Counted from the first letter of the stretch, positions 1-11,041 are shown. The stretch is 64,000 nt of DNA from Fasciola hepatica (GCA_948099385.1 CANUEZ040000113.1:7886501-7950500); one strand, 5' to 3'. Numbers and translations: made by a program. The notes: generated by a model not told the origin, from the letters alone.

Positions 1-2165
1 TAAGGTGCTAAGTAGCATGGCCTCGAGTGGGGAGCGATCAGTGATGAGTCTGTGAAAGTTTATCGATATGGTCCATGGGGCGACTAGCAATATGGCCACG
101 GGTGTGGAGGGCACCGGTCAGGAAAAAAACGAGATCTTGACTGCAGGTAACCTACCTGTTGGGCAGAGTCAGTATAAGGCCGGTAGGTCGGTATGGGGGT
201 GAAAGCATGTGGGAGAGTAAATGGGACGTAGTGTGAGGTTGGGGGCGGGAAGGGAGTGGCGAAATTTGGAAAGGTTTGGAGGCTCATGAGGGGCAGGGGA
301 GCCGGTAAGTGGGGGGTGGGGCGAGGAGGCGGGATACAGGTACGAACCTGGAGTATCTGCTAGGGTATGTACGTGGTACTTCAGGGTTAGATGAGGGTTG
401 GTGGAGGTGAGCAGGGGAGAACAGCGGAGGCATGCTGGGGCTATAGTATGGAGGGTTGGTGTCTGGGGGGCAGGGAGGGATATACGGTAGCAACGGAGAT
501 GAAGGGTTCGTGTGACCCATGCGATCAGAGAAAGGGAAAGACAGTGGAAGGGGGTGCGAGACAATGGAAGGGTGAGTGGCCCTGGCAAGGCTCTGAAGGT
601 CACTCCTGCATATAGGGACGATGGCGTTAGACGAATCCAGATGGTGGCCCAGTTGGTTATCACCTGGAGGATCCAAGAGTACGCTATAAGCAGAAGCCGA
701 TCGAGAGTGGGGGTAATAGGTGAGGTGATTAGTTGGGCAAGTGCGAACCTGGTAGGAGTACCAGGTAGGCTTATGGGGGGATTAGAGCGGCAATTAGGAG
801 GATAGAAACGAAGTGTCGCGGCTGAGCTAGCAGCTGGTGGGTAGTTTGTAGAGTCGTTAGAGCGAGAGCGGCGGGTGACAACACTTGTCAACGGCTCGGA
901 GGACAGATTGTAAGTATTACGGCGGGGGCTGATGGTTGTACCAGGGTCTTGTCTTGGCTCAGAGACTATGACGGGGGAGCGCGGCTTTAATACTGAAGTG
1001 GAGTGCCGCTTGGGGCCTGTGGTAGGGGAGCGAGAGCTACTGCTAGTAGAGGCTACTGGGGGAGATGGTAAAAATGTGCGTTTGAGTGGAAGCGGAACCG
1101 GGGGTGGGGAGTTAGACATATCTAAGTCGACAGTTTGCAGGCAGGCAGGGTGAGGCGCTGGGCTCGCCTTTGACTTCTTGACAGAGGGGCATTGGGTAAC
1201 CTTCATGTCGGTTACAGTGGGGTCAGTCTGCATGGGCAAGGCGGAGTTATTTCTCAGCGAACGAAGTATTTCCCGTTGGAGGGGGTTTTATAAGAGAATA
1301 TCTTGATGTCCTTATACGGCGAAAGGGCAGCAATTGTCGACTTGTTGCTAATGAACTCTGTAGCTGTTAGATCGTCCGTGAATTGGAATAGCAGGGGGCA
1401 ACTGTGTCGCTGGGACGTTTTACGTAGCCTCCTGAAATGGCATCTATAGTGAGCCATGTTGCACGAACTTAGTATGTTGTGTTTCGCCAAGGAAAGTGGT
1501 AAGCGGTCTGGAACATTAAAAACCACTGCGTTCCTGGAGTTGGTAATGTTGTGGTATATTTCAGTAGACACGGAGTCGAGGAGTTGTCACACCGAAACCA
1601 AGTTCTTGGGCGATGTAGCGGCTACAGTGTGAAGGAGAGTAGCCAGGAGTGAAACCTTTGAAAGGATTTCACCAATCAGCTCGACCTTGTTACTAAATTC
1701 GACGAAACTCTGCTTAAGGCCATTAGGATTTTCAGAAGCTTGACCGTCGACGTTAACGAGGGTGACAGAGCACGGCCTGAGTTTTGGGAGGGGTTGGGTG
1801 TGTTTGGATTTGCCAGCTTTAGCGATACGGATTTTTCGAGTACTGGTTGGGGGCCGGGATAGCATGATAAGTAAAAATATATGACGGAGGTAAAAAGGTA
1901 GCAGGAAGTCGGTCAACTAGACAGAGACAAGCCAAAGGTCTGAGCAGACCAGGAGTGTTCCTGGGTGCCATGTGCGCAAAGGTCTAGATGAGACCAATGT
2001 GGCAATGTGGTGTGGGCAGTGAGCTATATGACCCGCTATATATACTGTTGGGCCTTGGAGACTTGGGACGACGAGGAATAGTGAGATAGAAGAAATTTTG
2101 CTGTGTGGTGTGCACAGGTTGAACCCCACAGGATACGGTAGGTACTTAGCTGTTGCTTGGGTCAC
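1..2165 (-). pseudogene. Degraded LINE (CR1-like) ORF1-type protein relic
   Basis: Read on the minus strand, three stretches in different frames look like one decayed coding region. Around 1916-1587 a Lys/Arg-rich segment (RKIRIAKAGKSK) leads into an amphipathic stretch. Around 1571-1254 comes the segment with NAVVFNVPD, then CNM, RRLRK and CPLLFQF. Below about 1239 lies a Pro/Ser/Thr-rich tail with basic patches. The order NAVV-(F/T)-(N/H)-(V/I)-PD, then RLRK, then LLF-(Q/K)-F recurs near 13.2-13.6 kb, so this is a repeat family and not a host gene. The layout resembles the ORF1 (RNA-binding chaperone) proteins of fluke non-LTR retrotransposons; that assignment is inference. No reverse transcriptase follows it in the window. 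The long minus-strand reading frame at 169-1239 is probably only partly coding, because its lower half is low-complexity C/T-rich sequence. Confidence 0.5.
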
Positions 2166-2343
2166 GACAGCAGGTTTTGCGGGAGAGTATATTGTAAGTA
2201 TGGGGTCAGTGAACCGGGTGGAACGAAAGTGCGCTCTTATGGCGAAAAAAACAAATTAATGGAGGCACAGTGGGACAGAAACTTCAGAAGGTGGATGCGT
2301 GGCGAAAATAAGGTACCCTAGTAGCAAAACGGTTCTGGATCGG

Positions 2344-2402
2344 ATCCGGTAACTTACCGGTAGCTTGCCGGTATTGTTACTGGTAGGGTGCCGGTACTGG
2401 AA
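2344..2402. repeat. Irregular CCGGTA-rich direct repeats
   Basis: The hexamer CCGGTA or close variants (CCGGTAACTTA, CCGGTAGCTTG, CCGGTATTGTTA, CTGGTAGGGTG, CCGGTACTGGAA) occur about every 11-12 bases over roughly 60 bases. This looks like a short degenerate tandem array. No function can be read from it. Confidence 0.5.
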
Positions 2403-2918
2403 GGGCACACCGGAATCAAACCGAAATCGGCGTACGATTTCAATCCACTTTTAAATTTAAACCCGATTTTCGAAATCGCCCACGCCCCTCCAACGATGAT
2501 GCTATTCTAGCTTTTCCGAAATTTTCGCAGGTAGTTAACTGATCGATCAAGTTACGTACGTGAACATTCTTATCCCCACATACTCTGCACACACAATTTT
2601 ATGATCGCCTGATACTTCATTCCGAAAGCTTGTCCACGCTCCACTCTCCCACAGCGATGCTTACTTGAGGACGGCATTATCTAACGTCTTACAACTGGCA
2701 GTGCAACCCAAATGACACTCATTCCAGAATGCTGAAACTTAGACATTTCAAAACGAACAAATTGTACGAAGTAAACTTTTTATATATTGGTTATATTCAC
2801 AACTTGAATCTGAGGAACAAACTTCTTCCCATCAAACTGTTTCGCGCCGAGATCTGGAAAGGATAACAAAAGTGTGAGTCAGAAATAAGATGAATTGTGG
2901 AACGAAAAAAATATACGC

Positions 2919-2958
2919 ATAGATATGAATTCATATCTATCTGATTATTAATAATCAG
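2919..2958. repeat. Two adjoining perfect palindromes
   Basis: Positions 2919-2940 form a perfect 22-base palindrome centred on GAATTC. Positions 2941-2958 form a perfect 18-base palindrome centred on TTAA. They abut with no spacer. Both are AT-rich and could extrude as small cruciforms or act as a dimeric binding site; this is inference. Confidence 0.7.
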
Positions 2959-3492
2959 ATACATACAGATATAATACTGCAGTTGTATATATACTACCGA
3001 CTCCGAAACGGTAATTAGTTAAGTAAAGTGAAGCAAGAAATTCGTTATCGTCGTTTGTGCAAATAAATAAAAAAATGCGTGATCAGTGAACGTACCTGGC
3101 AGTTTTGCGTCCCAAGCCGCGATCTCTTGCGTCGGTAAACCATCGTTTCATGGTACGCTCGATCTCAAGCGTAGAAGACTCCCGGAAACGATTGGTAGAT
3201 TTTAAGGCATCTGTACATAAACAGTAATTACATTACATTAGACTGACCAATGACGGCATTAGGAAACTTGTAGCTTCCCACTGCAATTTTACCAACTGTT
3301 CCGGTCTAGTTGCACGCGAGTGCCAAATTCTCCCCCTATAGGAGGTGGGTTATGGCGATGGGATGTAAAAACGCTAGATAGATCCTATTGTGGCAAAAAT
3401 CAGGGGAGATTTGCTAGATAAGCCATGTAGAATGTAATTAAATGGAATTAGAGCAGTGAATAATCAATGCAGTCTATAACTCTAACTCGCGA

Positions 3493-3508
3493 TACCCAGT
3501 CAGCACAA
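3493..3508 (+). repeat. Left terminal inverted repeat of the CACTA-like element
   Basis: This 16-base end matches the reverse complement of 8574-8589 with no mismatch. The outer TA may instead be the duplicated target dinucleotide. Confidence 0.92.
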
Positions 3509-3540
3509 TGGTCCCCAAATAGTCACGAAATAGTCCCTAG

Positions 3541-3620
3541 GTCGACCCCGTTTGATCCCCAAAACGACCCCACTGAAACAAAAAAGGGTTGGTTTGGGGG
3601 CGTTTTTCGGCCGACCACGC
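3541..3620. repeat. Subterminal inverted motifs, left end
   Basis: Within about 80 bases the left end carries GTCGACCCCGTTTGATCCCC and CAAAACGACCCC facing GGTTTGGGGGCGTTTTTCGG and CCGACC, forming a loose internal inverted repeat. The G-rich half recurs at 8550-8573 beside the right terminal repeat. CACTA elements of plants have repeated subterminal motifs bound by their accessory protein; a similar role here is inference. Confidence 0.6.
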
Positions 3621-4214
3621 AAAAAACCCTCCGATATTTGTGTACCTTCTGCATTACAATATAAACTCAATTTCCCGTACCTATTTTTATAGCACTACAC
3701 AAACGACCCCAGAACGAACGATGCTAGTCCGGTGCGTCAAATAACTAAACGGAAACGTCCCATTTCATCGCTCTCATTTCTCACTTCCCAAGGTACCTTT
3801 ACCACTTTCGAAATCACTTCCTTGCCAGTAACTACGAGCTGCATTTCCATTACTGATTTCGGAAGAAAAAGGACCATACTTTTGACGCAAAAAAAAATGT
3901 ATTGATGGGTAAATTGCACCGTGGTAGAAGGAATTTATAATATCTCACGAGTTTTTTCGTTCGTACTCGTTAGTCGCATGAGAACTGTTCGCTGGAATTG
4001 CTGTTTTCCAATGCCTGAAATAAGAAGAGACATTTTAAATTAATCTCTTATTGTAAAACAAAGTGCAGTGAGCAAAACTTTAACATCTTTATGAATTAGG
4101 AATCGAAATACTTTTACTGGGAATATGAAAACCATTGAGGCAGAAACTGGAATCTCCTGCTGTATGGAAATAGAAAATATCGCAATAGATGCATAGCTTG
4201 ATATAAGAAACGCC

Positions 4215-5571
4215 TTAGGAAATATATCGTAAATAGAAGTCACTCACGTCGTACGTATTGCACTGAGTGCCGACGTCGCGATACAGTTCATACCGACTCT
4301 CTTGCTGACTAGTTCTACTCCTTTGTAAGCAACGACGCATTTTCTCTCGGATGAGCTGCGTTGTGGCTCCAGGATAGTTCTTCCGGCACACAGCCTCTGT
4401 AGCAATATGAATTCAAAATCTCATACTCACCTATCACAAGAGAACAAACTTTTGTTCCCGCCAAGGCAGGTCTTCCGTGTGCACCCTTCATGTTTACCTG
4501 CGCGAGAACTTTTATCGTCATTAGCTGACGCATCATATCCCTTGTGCAATCTCCAAAGTTGGTACCGGAAACATTCTGCAAAAATGTGACCTGAATAATA
4601 GAAAAAAGGACTATCTCTCACCACTTGCTCGTAGTAGCTGTCATTTTTCAAGCGTTCATTCAGAGACGCGAGGTCATCAACACTGTCTACGGGGATCCCC
4701 CATTGGGACACGATCTTTGACGTCGAATTCGCATTTTGCCTCTGCAATTCGGCGATTTGGCACTTCAACTCCGAAGTATCTTTCTTGATTGAAGCTAAGA
4801 AAGCTGACGTGAGTTAATAAGTAATTAGTGAAGCTGCTATTACACATAATGCTCTCACCGTAATTGGCCTCCTTGCTAAGAGGACTGGGCTTCTCACGAG
4901 ATTTGGAAGCGGATGGCCTTTCCTCCACCGTACGGCTTGTTGATGCCATGGGACTCACCGTTGGGGTGGAAGTCCAAGGTCTCCCGAAGGATGGACAACT
5001 ACATGATTTGTGAGAATACAGCGATGGTACTTACGCTATGGTTGCTGGCACATTATGGTTTGGGTCCAGTGACTTCAACGGGGTACGCGGATTGCAAATT
5101 GACTGGTCTTCTAAACAAGGTGGCTCGGGAGACCATAGTTTTTTACTGGCCCGTGCTGACGGCTCCAGATCATCGCTGTCACATTCCGAAAAAATACGGG
5201 TTTACTGCAAGTATATCCCCATTAGCAATTAAACACATACTGTGGTCGTTTCCCATAACGTTCCATGGGCAGCGTCGCATCCGTAGATGGTAAGTCGGAC
5301 ATATCCTCTAGTATTCGCTGCAACTTCACAGCCTGTTGATAGTCATCTACAAAAGGAAACTGAATGAAAGTCAAGTTCTCTTACCGACGGCTTTATGGAC
5401 CTTCACTTTATATGCCTTTGAGTTGACCGGTGGCGGATGACCATCGCGTACTAAGCGCTCAGCACGAGAAGCGCCGACAGAAGGCCACATAGCGTGCTCT
5501 GACTCCACCATCCAGAGGTCATTAACAACAGCAACCGTGTTTTCTCCAACAAACTCCACTACTGTGAACAT
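4215..5571 (-). CDS. DUF4806-like coiled-coil protein, second gene of the CACTA-like element
   Basis: Spliced model on the minus strand: 5571-5385, 5346-5241, 5175-5035, 4998-4859, 4803-4622, 4590-4431, 4396-4215. The introns are 38, 65, 36, 55, 31 and 34 bases, all GT-AG with agreeing phases, and the total is 1098 bases (365 residues plus stop). The N-terminus (MFTVVEFVGENTVAVV, then a W and MWP) resembles the short N-terminal module often found with DUF4806. An acidic and Ser/Pro-rich linker follows, then a helical Lys/Glu/Gln stretch at about residues 195-218 that could form a coiled coil. From about residue 228 comes a DUF4806-like region: DLASLNERLKNDSYYEQV, then NFGDCTRDMMRQLMT, then ATTQLIREKMRRCLQ. 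It starts 43 bases after the transposase stop, with AG immediately before the ATG. Splice sites were chosen by eye; the acceptors at 5176 and the last exon are least certain. The role is unknown. By position it could be the accessory DNA-binding partner of the transposase. Confidence 0.78.
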
Positions 5572-5614
5572 CTAAAATGTAAAGGTTTGTCACAGTCTAT
5601 TTTACTTACTACCT

Positions 5615-7893
5615 TTATGAACGCCAGCTATGCACAATAGGATAAAATACCAGGTGTTCGCGGTATGGAATCAATAGCCCTTTACACCGTATGTCGTTAC
5701 AGTTACAAGAGCGAATTTCCTCAGATGGCTGTTCACAAAGGTATATGTTGAGATTCACAGACGAAATGGGCTTAGTGAAAAAATTTCCATTCCTTCTGAA
5801 ATAACGGTACTTCACAGTGTTGTCACTGATGTCAACGATTATCGCCGGTTGGTTGTCAATCAGAACACAGTTGTTCGGCGGTTCCGAGGCATAAACCGTG
5901 TTCTGCAGACGGAACGTCTTCCCATGCAGCCCACGTTTGGTGACAGGAGAAGATAGAGTGTCATCCCAAAATTGAATGTTGGCATGCATTATCGCTTCCG
6001 TAGAACGTTCCATTGTCCTACGAAAAATTTGTTCCGCTACCATGTTTCGACTGGTGACACACTGCCTTATAGTTTGCATATATGACTCGAAGGGAAACGC
6101 CGAGAATGAATCCAAAGAGCCGTGAATCCTCACATCTTCACATATATGCACCCAAGCGTGAACATTGAAAACCGCCTCAGTCTCACCGTACAACTTCACG
6201 AAGTCCTGCACCATCAAGCAGCAGTGATTGTGGATAAAGTCTACGTAGTGAGAACGCCACTTATCGCTGCACAGTATGTAGGCACAAATCGAGAAGCTGA
6301 GAAAGTTGGAGTAGTTCTCAACAGGCAGCACATCTTTCATAACAACCGGTCCGATGTACAACAAGAACTGCCTGTATTCGGATGCCTTCCAGTACTCTAG
6401 CTCATCCAGCGTTCGGCAAACTCGTGGAAACTCACAAGGGATACATTTTTGAACTATCCGAGAATGTTCGTTCAGGCGTGCCAATGACTGAGCCGATAGC
6501 AGAGCTCTCCTTGGTTTGCCAAACTGACGCCATACAAGAAGGGTTCGCTTCATTATCCCAAGACATAACATGTGCATGTAGTCCGTTGGGAACGTGTTTA
6601 TCATATCAATTGACAAACTCTCGAAGGGCGAATCCCCGGTGTGGTGGTCCGGTTGTCTTCGGCAACGGTAGTCAACGTCAGTCCTTGATTTTCCTGGGTT
6701 GCCTAAGAACACCAGTCGTCTACCAATGCTACTGCCTCGTTGGGTACACCGTGGGCAACTGAAATAGCCACTATGATACTTTATTTGTTTTATCAAGGCT
6801 TTAGCTGGGGCATCAGCTATAACGCTAGACAAAACTACACGGAAACGTCTGCATGCACTTAGAACATAAATGCCCTGAGTGAGCAGAGATTTCAGTTCTC
6901 GATTGCAGTCATCCAAGTATTCCATCACATTTGCGGGTTTCGTCATCCCACAGTAGAGACCCACCATAAACACCCGTGACAACGGTTTGAGCACACGGCC
7001 TAGAATAGGCCACAGCTGCTGAGATGACCCACGAAACAAAGTCAGACCGTCTACATGCAACTGAATAGCTATCTCATCGGTTGTTTGCATTGCACTGGAA
7101 TCCATTGCGCGCTGCAAACATTCGTCGAGCCCAAAATGCACGTATTTACCGTTACCTACGGACTTCTTTGGGGTTTGACGTGGTGATCCCAACAACGTTC
7201 GTGGATCTGTCGGCAAATCCGGGAGAACCTGCCTGAATACACGAAGCATGGTTCTCACATTCGCCATTGAGAGACGCATTTGTACGGCTGCCTGTCGTGC
7301 AACAGAACGTGCCGAAGGTCCTGGAATTAAGTCTGAATTAATGGGTGGAGTAAGTAGACACAACAACGAACCGTCTTCCTTTACATTTGTGCTCTCCGCA
7401 GGGATTTCTGGGATGCCGTCTTTTAATAAAGGTCTATGCTTTAAGCGGTCAAGTTACCTGAGGCGTGAAAAGTATGTGCAAACCACGAGTTCTTCTCGTC
7501 TTCACTGGCTTGTAAGTCTTGTGCATCATCTCCAGCGTTCCTTAATATCTTACTAGAAGAATAATTTGAATAGAATACCCATAAAAGCTTGTAGAAATGT
7601 CCGGTGCACCGACATCGGTCGGCTGATGGAGAGCATTAGGCTCAACCTCGCAGTCCGCATTTATTGCCTCGGATGATGACATCCTCACCAAATCATCTGG
7701 TTTATATGGCCATTAAGGTTCACAGAGCGTGGAAATCATTACCATTTACAGCGTTTAACCAATTGTCAATGCCCGAGGCATTCAAAGATTCCATTGTGGC
7801 ATAAGCGGCTCTGACTGAAGCCTTTTGACGTCGCCAGATTGTAGTTCTCGAGCACCCAGGAAGTAACACTTGCTTACGGCGGTGTCGTCTCAT
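5615..7893 (-). CDS. tnp2-like transposase of the CACTA-like element
   Basis: Spliced model on the minus strand: 7893-7743, 7696-7579, 7552-7458, 7419-5615. The introns are 46, 26 and 38 bases; phases agree and the total is 2169 bases (722 residues plus stop). The ATG at 7893 opens a basic N-terminus (MRRHRRKQ), followed by an acidic Ser-rich region. The large last exon carries landmarks of invertebrate tnp2-type transposases: VDGLTLFRGSSQQLWPILG (Asp about 245), ADAPAKA (Asp about 324), CPRC (zinc pair), PTDYMHMLCLGIMKR, YRQFLLYIGPVV and LDSFSAFPFESYMQ (Glu about 566). The protein should cut and join element ends, acting in the nucleus on the terminal repeats. DDE residue assignments are inference. 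The 26-base intron at 7578-7553 is the weakest splice call, but skipping it brings a stop in frame. No frameshift or internal stop was seen, so the gene may be functional. Confidence 0.88.
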
Positions 7894-8573
7894 TTTGTTC
7901 AAGGATAGCTACTAGATATGGTTCGAATTTAAAGGGCATATAGCAGTACATAAAGCGTATCTCGTGAATAATTGTAAAAATCTAATAGTCACGTGAAAAA
8001 CTTAGTATCTTCCATCAAACATGACAACGAATACAGCCATTCCGTTATTTAGTCAATAATGAGCTAATAAGGAATAGACGGACAATGCAGTAGACATTAA
8101 ACATGTAGGCGATATTCATTGACTGAAATAGCAGCATAAACGTGACACAAAACGTCGTTATTGACGAAAGTGAAGACTCGGTACAGGACGACTTACTGCT
8201 AGCGTGTAACCTTCGACGGATCACGTGACAGAATGGCGCACCTCAGTAAAACAAACGAAAAGCGAAAAACGTCAGTGACGGTGTTTCATGAAGAAGCATG
8301 CTCGAGTTGTCGAAAAAAAGAAAGGTACTCATTTGTAGTGGTACATTTGGGTGCTTATATGCTTGAAAAATCAAGGCAATCACCGGGAAATGATAAAAAG
8401 CAGCGAAACAATAAAGTGCGTATATCTCCAAAACCATGACGTTTATGGGGATAAAACTTCACAGTTGGCAATTTCAGGGCTAATTAGTACAATTGCCCAA
8501 CTTATTTATCATAAAAATGGGATTTTGAAAAACAGTCCCGGAAGGTACCGTTTGGGGGCGTTTTTTCGACCCC
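7894..8573. other. Upstream region of the transposase gene inside the element
   Basis: This is noncoding sequence between the transposase start and the right inverted repeat. It should hold the promoter of both element genes. I could not identify a TATA box or initiator with confidence. A second copy of the G-rich subterminal motif lies at 8550-8573. Confidence 0.5.
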
Positions 8574-8589
8574 TTGTGCTGACTGGGTA
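8574..8589 (-). repeat. Right terminal inverted repeat of the CACTA-like element
   Basis: This is the exact reverse complement of the left end at 3493-3508. It is preceded by TCGACCCC and the G-rich subterminal motif. Confidence 0.92.
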
Positions 8590-10627
8590 AGTACTAGCGT
8601 CTGCACGGTGGTGTGCCGCAGTTGTTCACACAACTAGGTCACGATTTCAGGTTATTAGGTTGTATATACTAGGGTGGACACAGCCACAAGTCTAAACGGT
8701 GGTATAAGCAACAAAAAAACGAGACAACCTGAATTTCACGCGGGGGTGGCGTTGACCTTGACCTGTATATCTATTACCAGGTGCGTTTTTTCAGCCCTGT
8801 GGTCCAAGATGGCCTTATATAACTTTTATATACTGGGAGGGATAGGATACCAGCCAGCAGCTTGCTGATAACAGGATGGAGATCATCCGGCCCGGCAGAC
8901 CCATGGACACCTTAACCTTCAGGGTTTTGCGCACGAGTTCCTCCGCAAGATTTAAATCTGGTATGCCCGTTGGCGGAGTAGCCCCTTCAGAACTGGTCTA
9001 CACACCGCTGCCTATTCCGTGCGCACAACTAAATTACCCTTCTGTAGCATCCACCCTGCTCTGGTTGTCTGCATTGCAGCCTCCTTCCAGAGACCACAAA
9101 CCCATTCGAACCAGCTGTTCTTACAGTACAAAGCATACACACCCCTACTAATCCCAGAACAGCCTTCGTGGGCCCACCTACTGCAAACATTTAAACAAGC
9201 CGCCCAATGTTTTACATGCTCTCCTACAGCTATTTCTTCCGTCGCCGGTCTTGAAATCGCAATCTCTCTTATTCAGACCTGTTGTACTTTACTCTCGTGA
9301 CTGCCTCTGTTTTCATCTCGCCATCTAGTTATTACCACCAGACAGCCGATTGGATTATTTCAACTTATCTCTGAAGATCCATTGTTGCACATCTTCCAGT
9401 TTTCCACCTACACACTTTTTATACACCGCAGCTTGCAATGACCCCGATCAGAATATGGAATACGTGCCATTTATTTCAGGTTCGCCGTCACCCGCTGCCT
9501 CAGGCTCCACATTCGATGACCAAGGCTTACAATTTGACCGGTACCGACAGTGAACCAAATCGAATCTTTCACACCAGCCGGGATTGCAATCGAGCCACAC
9601 GACCTGAAACACCTCCAACTGCTCACCGGTAGACTGATTATTGTCTTCTAAAGCAACACCTCTCCTACTGATACCACTGTTGGAGCCCGCACAAATAGCA
9701 ATTCACACGCAACCTGCCACTACATCCGCCAGTAGCAGTCACCAATTTCATCCGTCATACCTCGCCTTATCCAACTAATTGACTGACACGCCCTTTATCC
9801 CACCAGAAGAACCATACCCACAGGATGATGCACATCACCCATGAAGGTTGCTGCTGCTTATACCTTGCTCTTGTGTAGAGCAACCCGACATCAGATCTGG
9901 AATGCACAACACAGGAGTTTGTCACTCATAAAATGTTGATACACCATCCGAAAGCAGGGCAACTTATTCTTCTCATCCGTGGTTCCCAGGAATGACTCTG
10001 AGTAGCACTAAGAATAAATAAGTCAGTATATTTTCGTCAGCTTGACAAAAAAATAAGGCAACAGCCTAAGCGGAAGTTTTCCACTTTGGTATCTGTTGCA
10101 AGATTTCATTGTTTTTTGAACGGTATCCGGCTTGAAAATGACTCTTCAATAACCCAGGACCCTCAGGTTGAACCATTTTTTTGCTGAATAATGCAGGTTT
10201 CTGATCCTGAAACTAAACTCACCCTCTTCACGAACTGCTGTTTCTCCCACGTTCACCAACGTTCCCGAACTCACTTTCACTTCTCCCTGTTCAGAATTTA
10301 TTCCGTTCACAGAACCCCATAAGCCTCCGCTATCAACGGCCTGCGCAATTATGGCTTATAATGCATGGTTGGCGCTATGTATTCACCATATTTTCGGTGT
10401 CCCCACGAGCCAACATTGCTCGAAACCAGCTCGTACTTGCCGCGCGAACCTTTATCAGTTTGATCCATTCAAACTATTTCTAGCTCCGTTGTTTTCCCCC
10501 TGATTTTTATGACTCCTATTCCAGAAATTCGTGTGTAGTTTGTCGTTTTGGGTAGCTTCGCAAGCCACGATCATGAGCTTGCGCGTGCTTCTCGGCTACC
10601 ATCGAGAAATATACCAGTATTACCAAG

Positions 10628-10674
10628 GATATTATTATTATTACTATTACTACTAATATTATTACTATTATTAG
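10628..10674 (+). repeat. Irregular ATT/ACT trinucleotide repeat
   Basis: About 15 units of ATT with scattered ACT units run without a gap. The Leu-run and Asn/Ser-run reading frames across it are artefacts of the repeat. Confidence 0.85.
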
Positions 10675-11005
10675 TCGAACCCCTTTCGATAAAAGTCTCC
10701 TTTTGGGAAAACTTAGCGGACATCCTTCGATTCGGCCCTAATTCCCAGTGGTTTTGCTCACCTCCGGTAGTATTTATGCAAACACTCACCCTTGTCAGCC
10801 AATTTCAACTGTCATAAGCCGAACTTACCATCTGACCTTGACTTTCATGTTTGCGGGCATTATCCTCACACTGTTCCATGTAAACCATCTCCCCCAACCC
10901 TCTGTGTACATAAGCTCCACCATCTTGAAAACTTCTGTTCTGACATCACCTGGATCATCTGATCATTCATTTTGGCGCGCTTCGGACTCATGCGAAACAT
11001 ACCAT

Positions 11006-11041
11006 TATTAATATTAATATTATTATATTACTATTATTATC
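11006..11041 (+). repeat. Second ATT-type repeat
   Basis: ATT and AAT units run for about 36 bases, roughly 330 bases after the first ATT run. The two tracts may mark the tails of two insertions; this is inference. Confidence 0.8.

Larger units (their letters stand above)
2166..3492. other. Stretch without a recognised gene
   Basis: I see no protein homology here. The stretch holds a CCGGTA-rich patch at about 2344-2402 and two adjoining perfect palindromes at 2919-2958. It is the left flank of the CACTA-like element. Confidence 0.5.
3493..8589 (-). mobile_element. CACTA-related (EnSpm/CMC-type) DNA transposon, apparently complete
   Basis: The element is bounded by perfect inverted ends: TACCCAGTCAGCACAA at 3493-3508 and its exact reverse complement at 8574-8589. 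The next inner bases also pair in part: a GTTTGGGGGCGTTTTT motif with TCGACCCC/CGGCC flanks occurs close to both ends. Inside are two genes on the minus strand, a tnp2-like transposase (7893-5615) and a coiled-coil DUF4806-like protein (5571-4215). Both are open once short introns are removed. If the outer TA belongs to the target, the ends are CCCAGTCAGCACAA with a TA duplication; the bases further out (CGA against AGT) do not match. CACTA-type elements with tnp2-like transposases are known from schistosomes (SmTRC1). This copy is unusual for the window because nothing in it looks broken, so it may be a recent insertion. Mobility is inferred, not shown. Confidence 0.88.

Noticed and set aside
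169..1239. Long minus-strand frame (356 codons) as a host proline-rich protein
   Set aside because: Its motifs continue a repeat family also seen at 11.4-13.7 kb, and the lower half is low-complexity C/T-rich sequence without domain structure.
7553..7578. Reading the transposase without the 26-base intron, as a pseudogene
   Set aside because: Removing the segment restores a single frame of 722 codons with consistent phases at all three junctions, which is hard to get by chance; the intron is short but plausible in flatworms.
10548..10817. Frame with a poly-leucine stretch as a signal or membrane protein
   Set aside because: The leucines come from the ATT-type repeat at 10628-10674.
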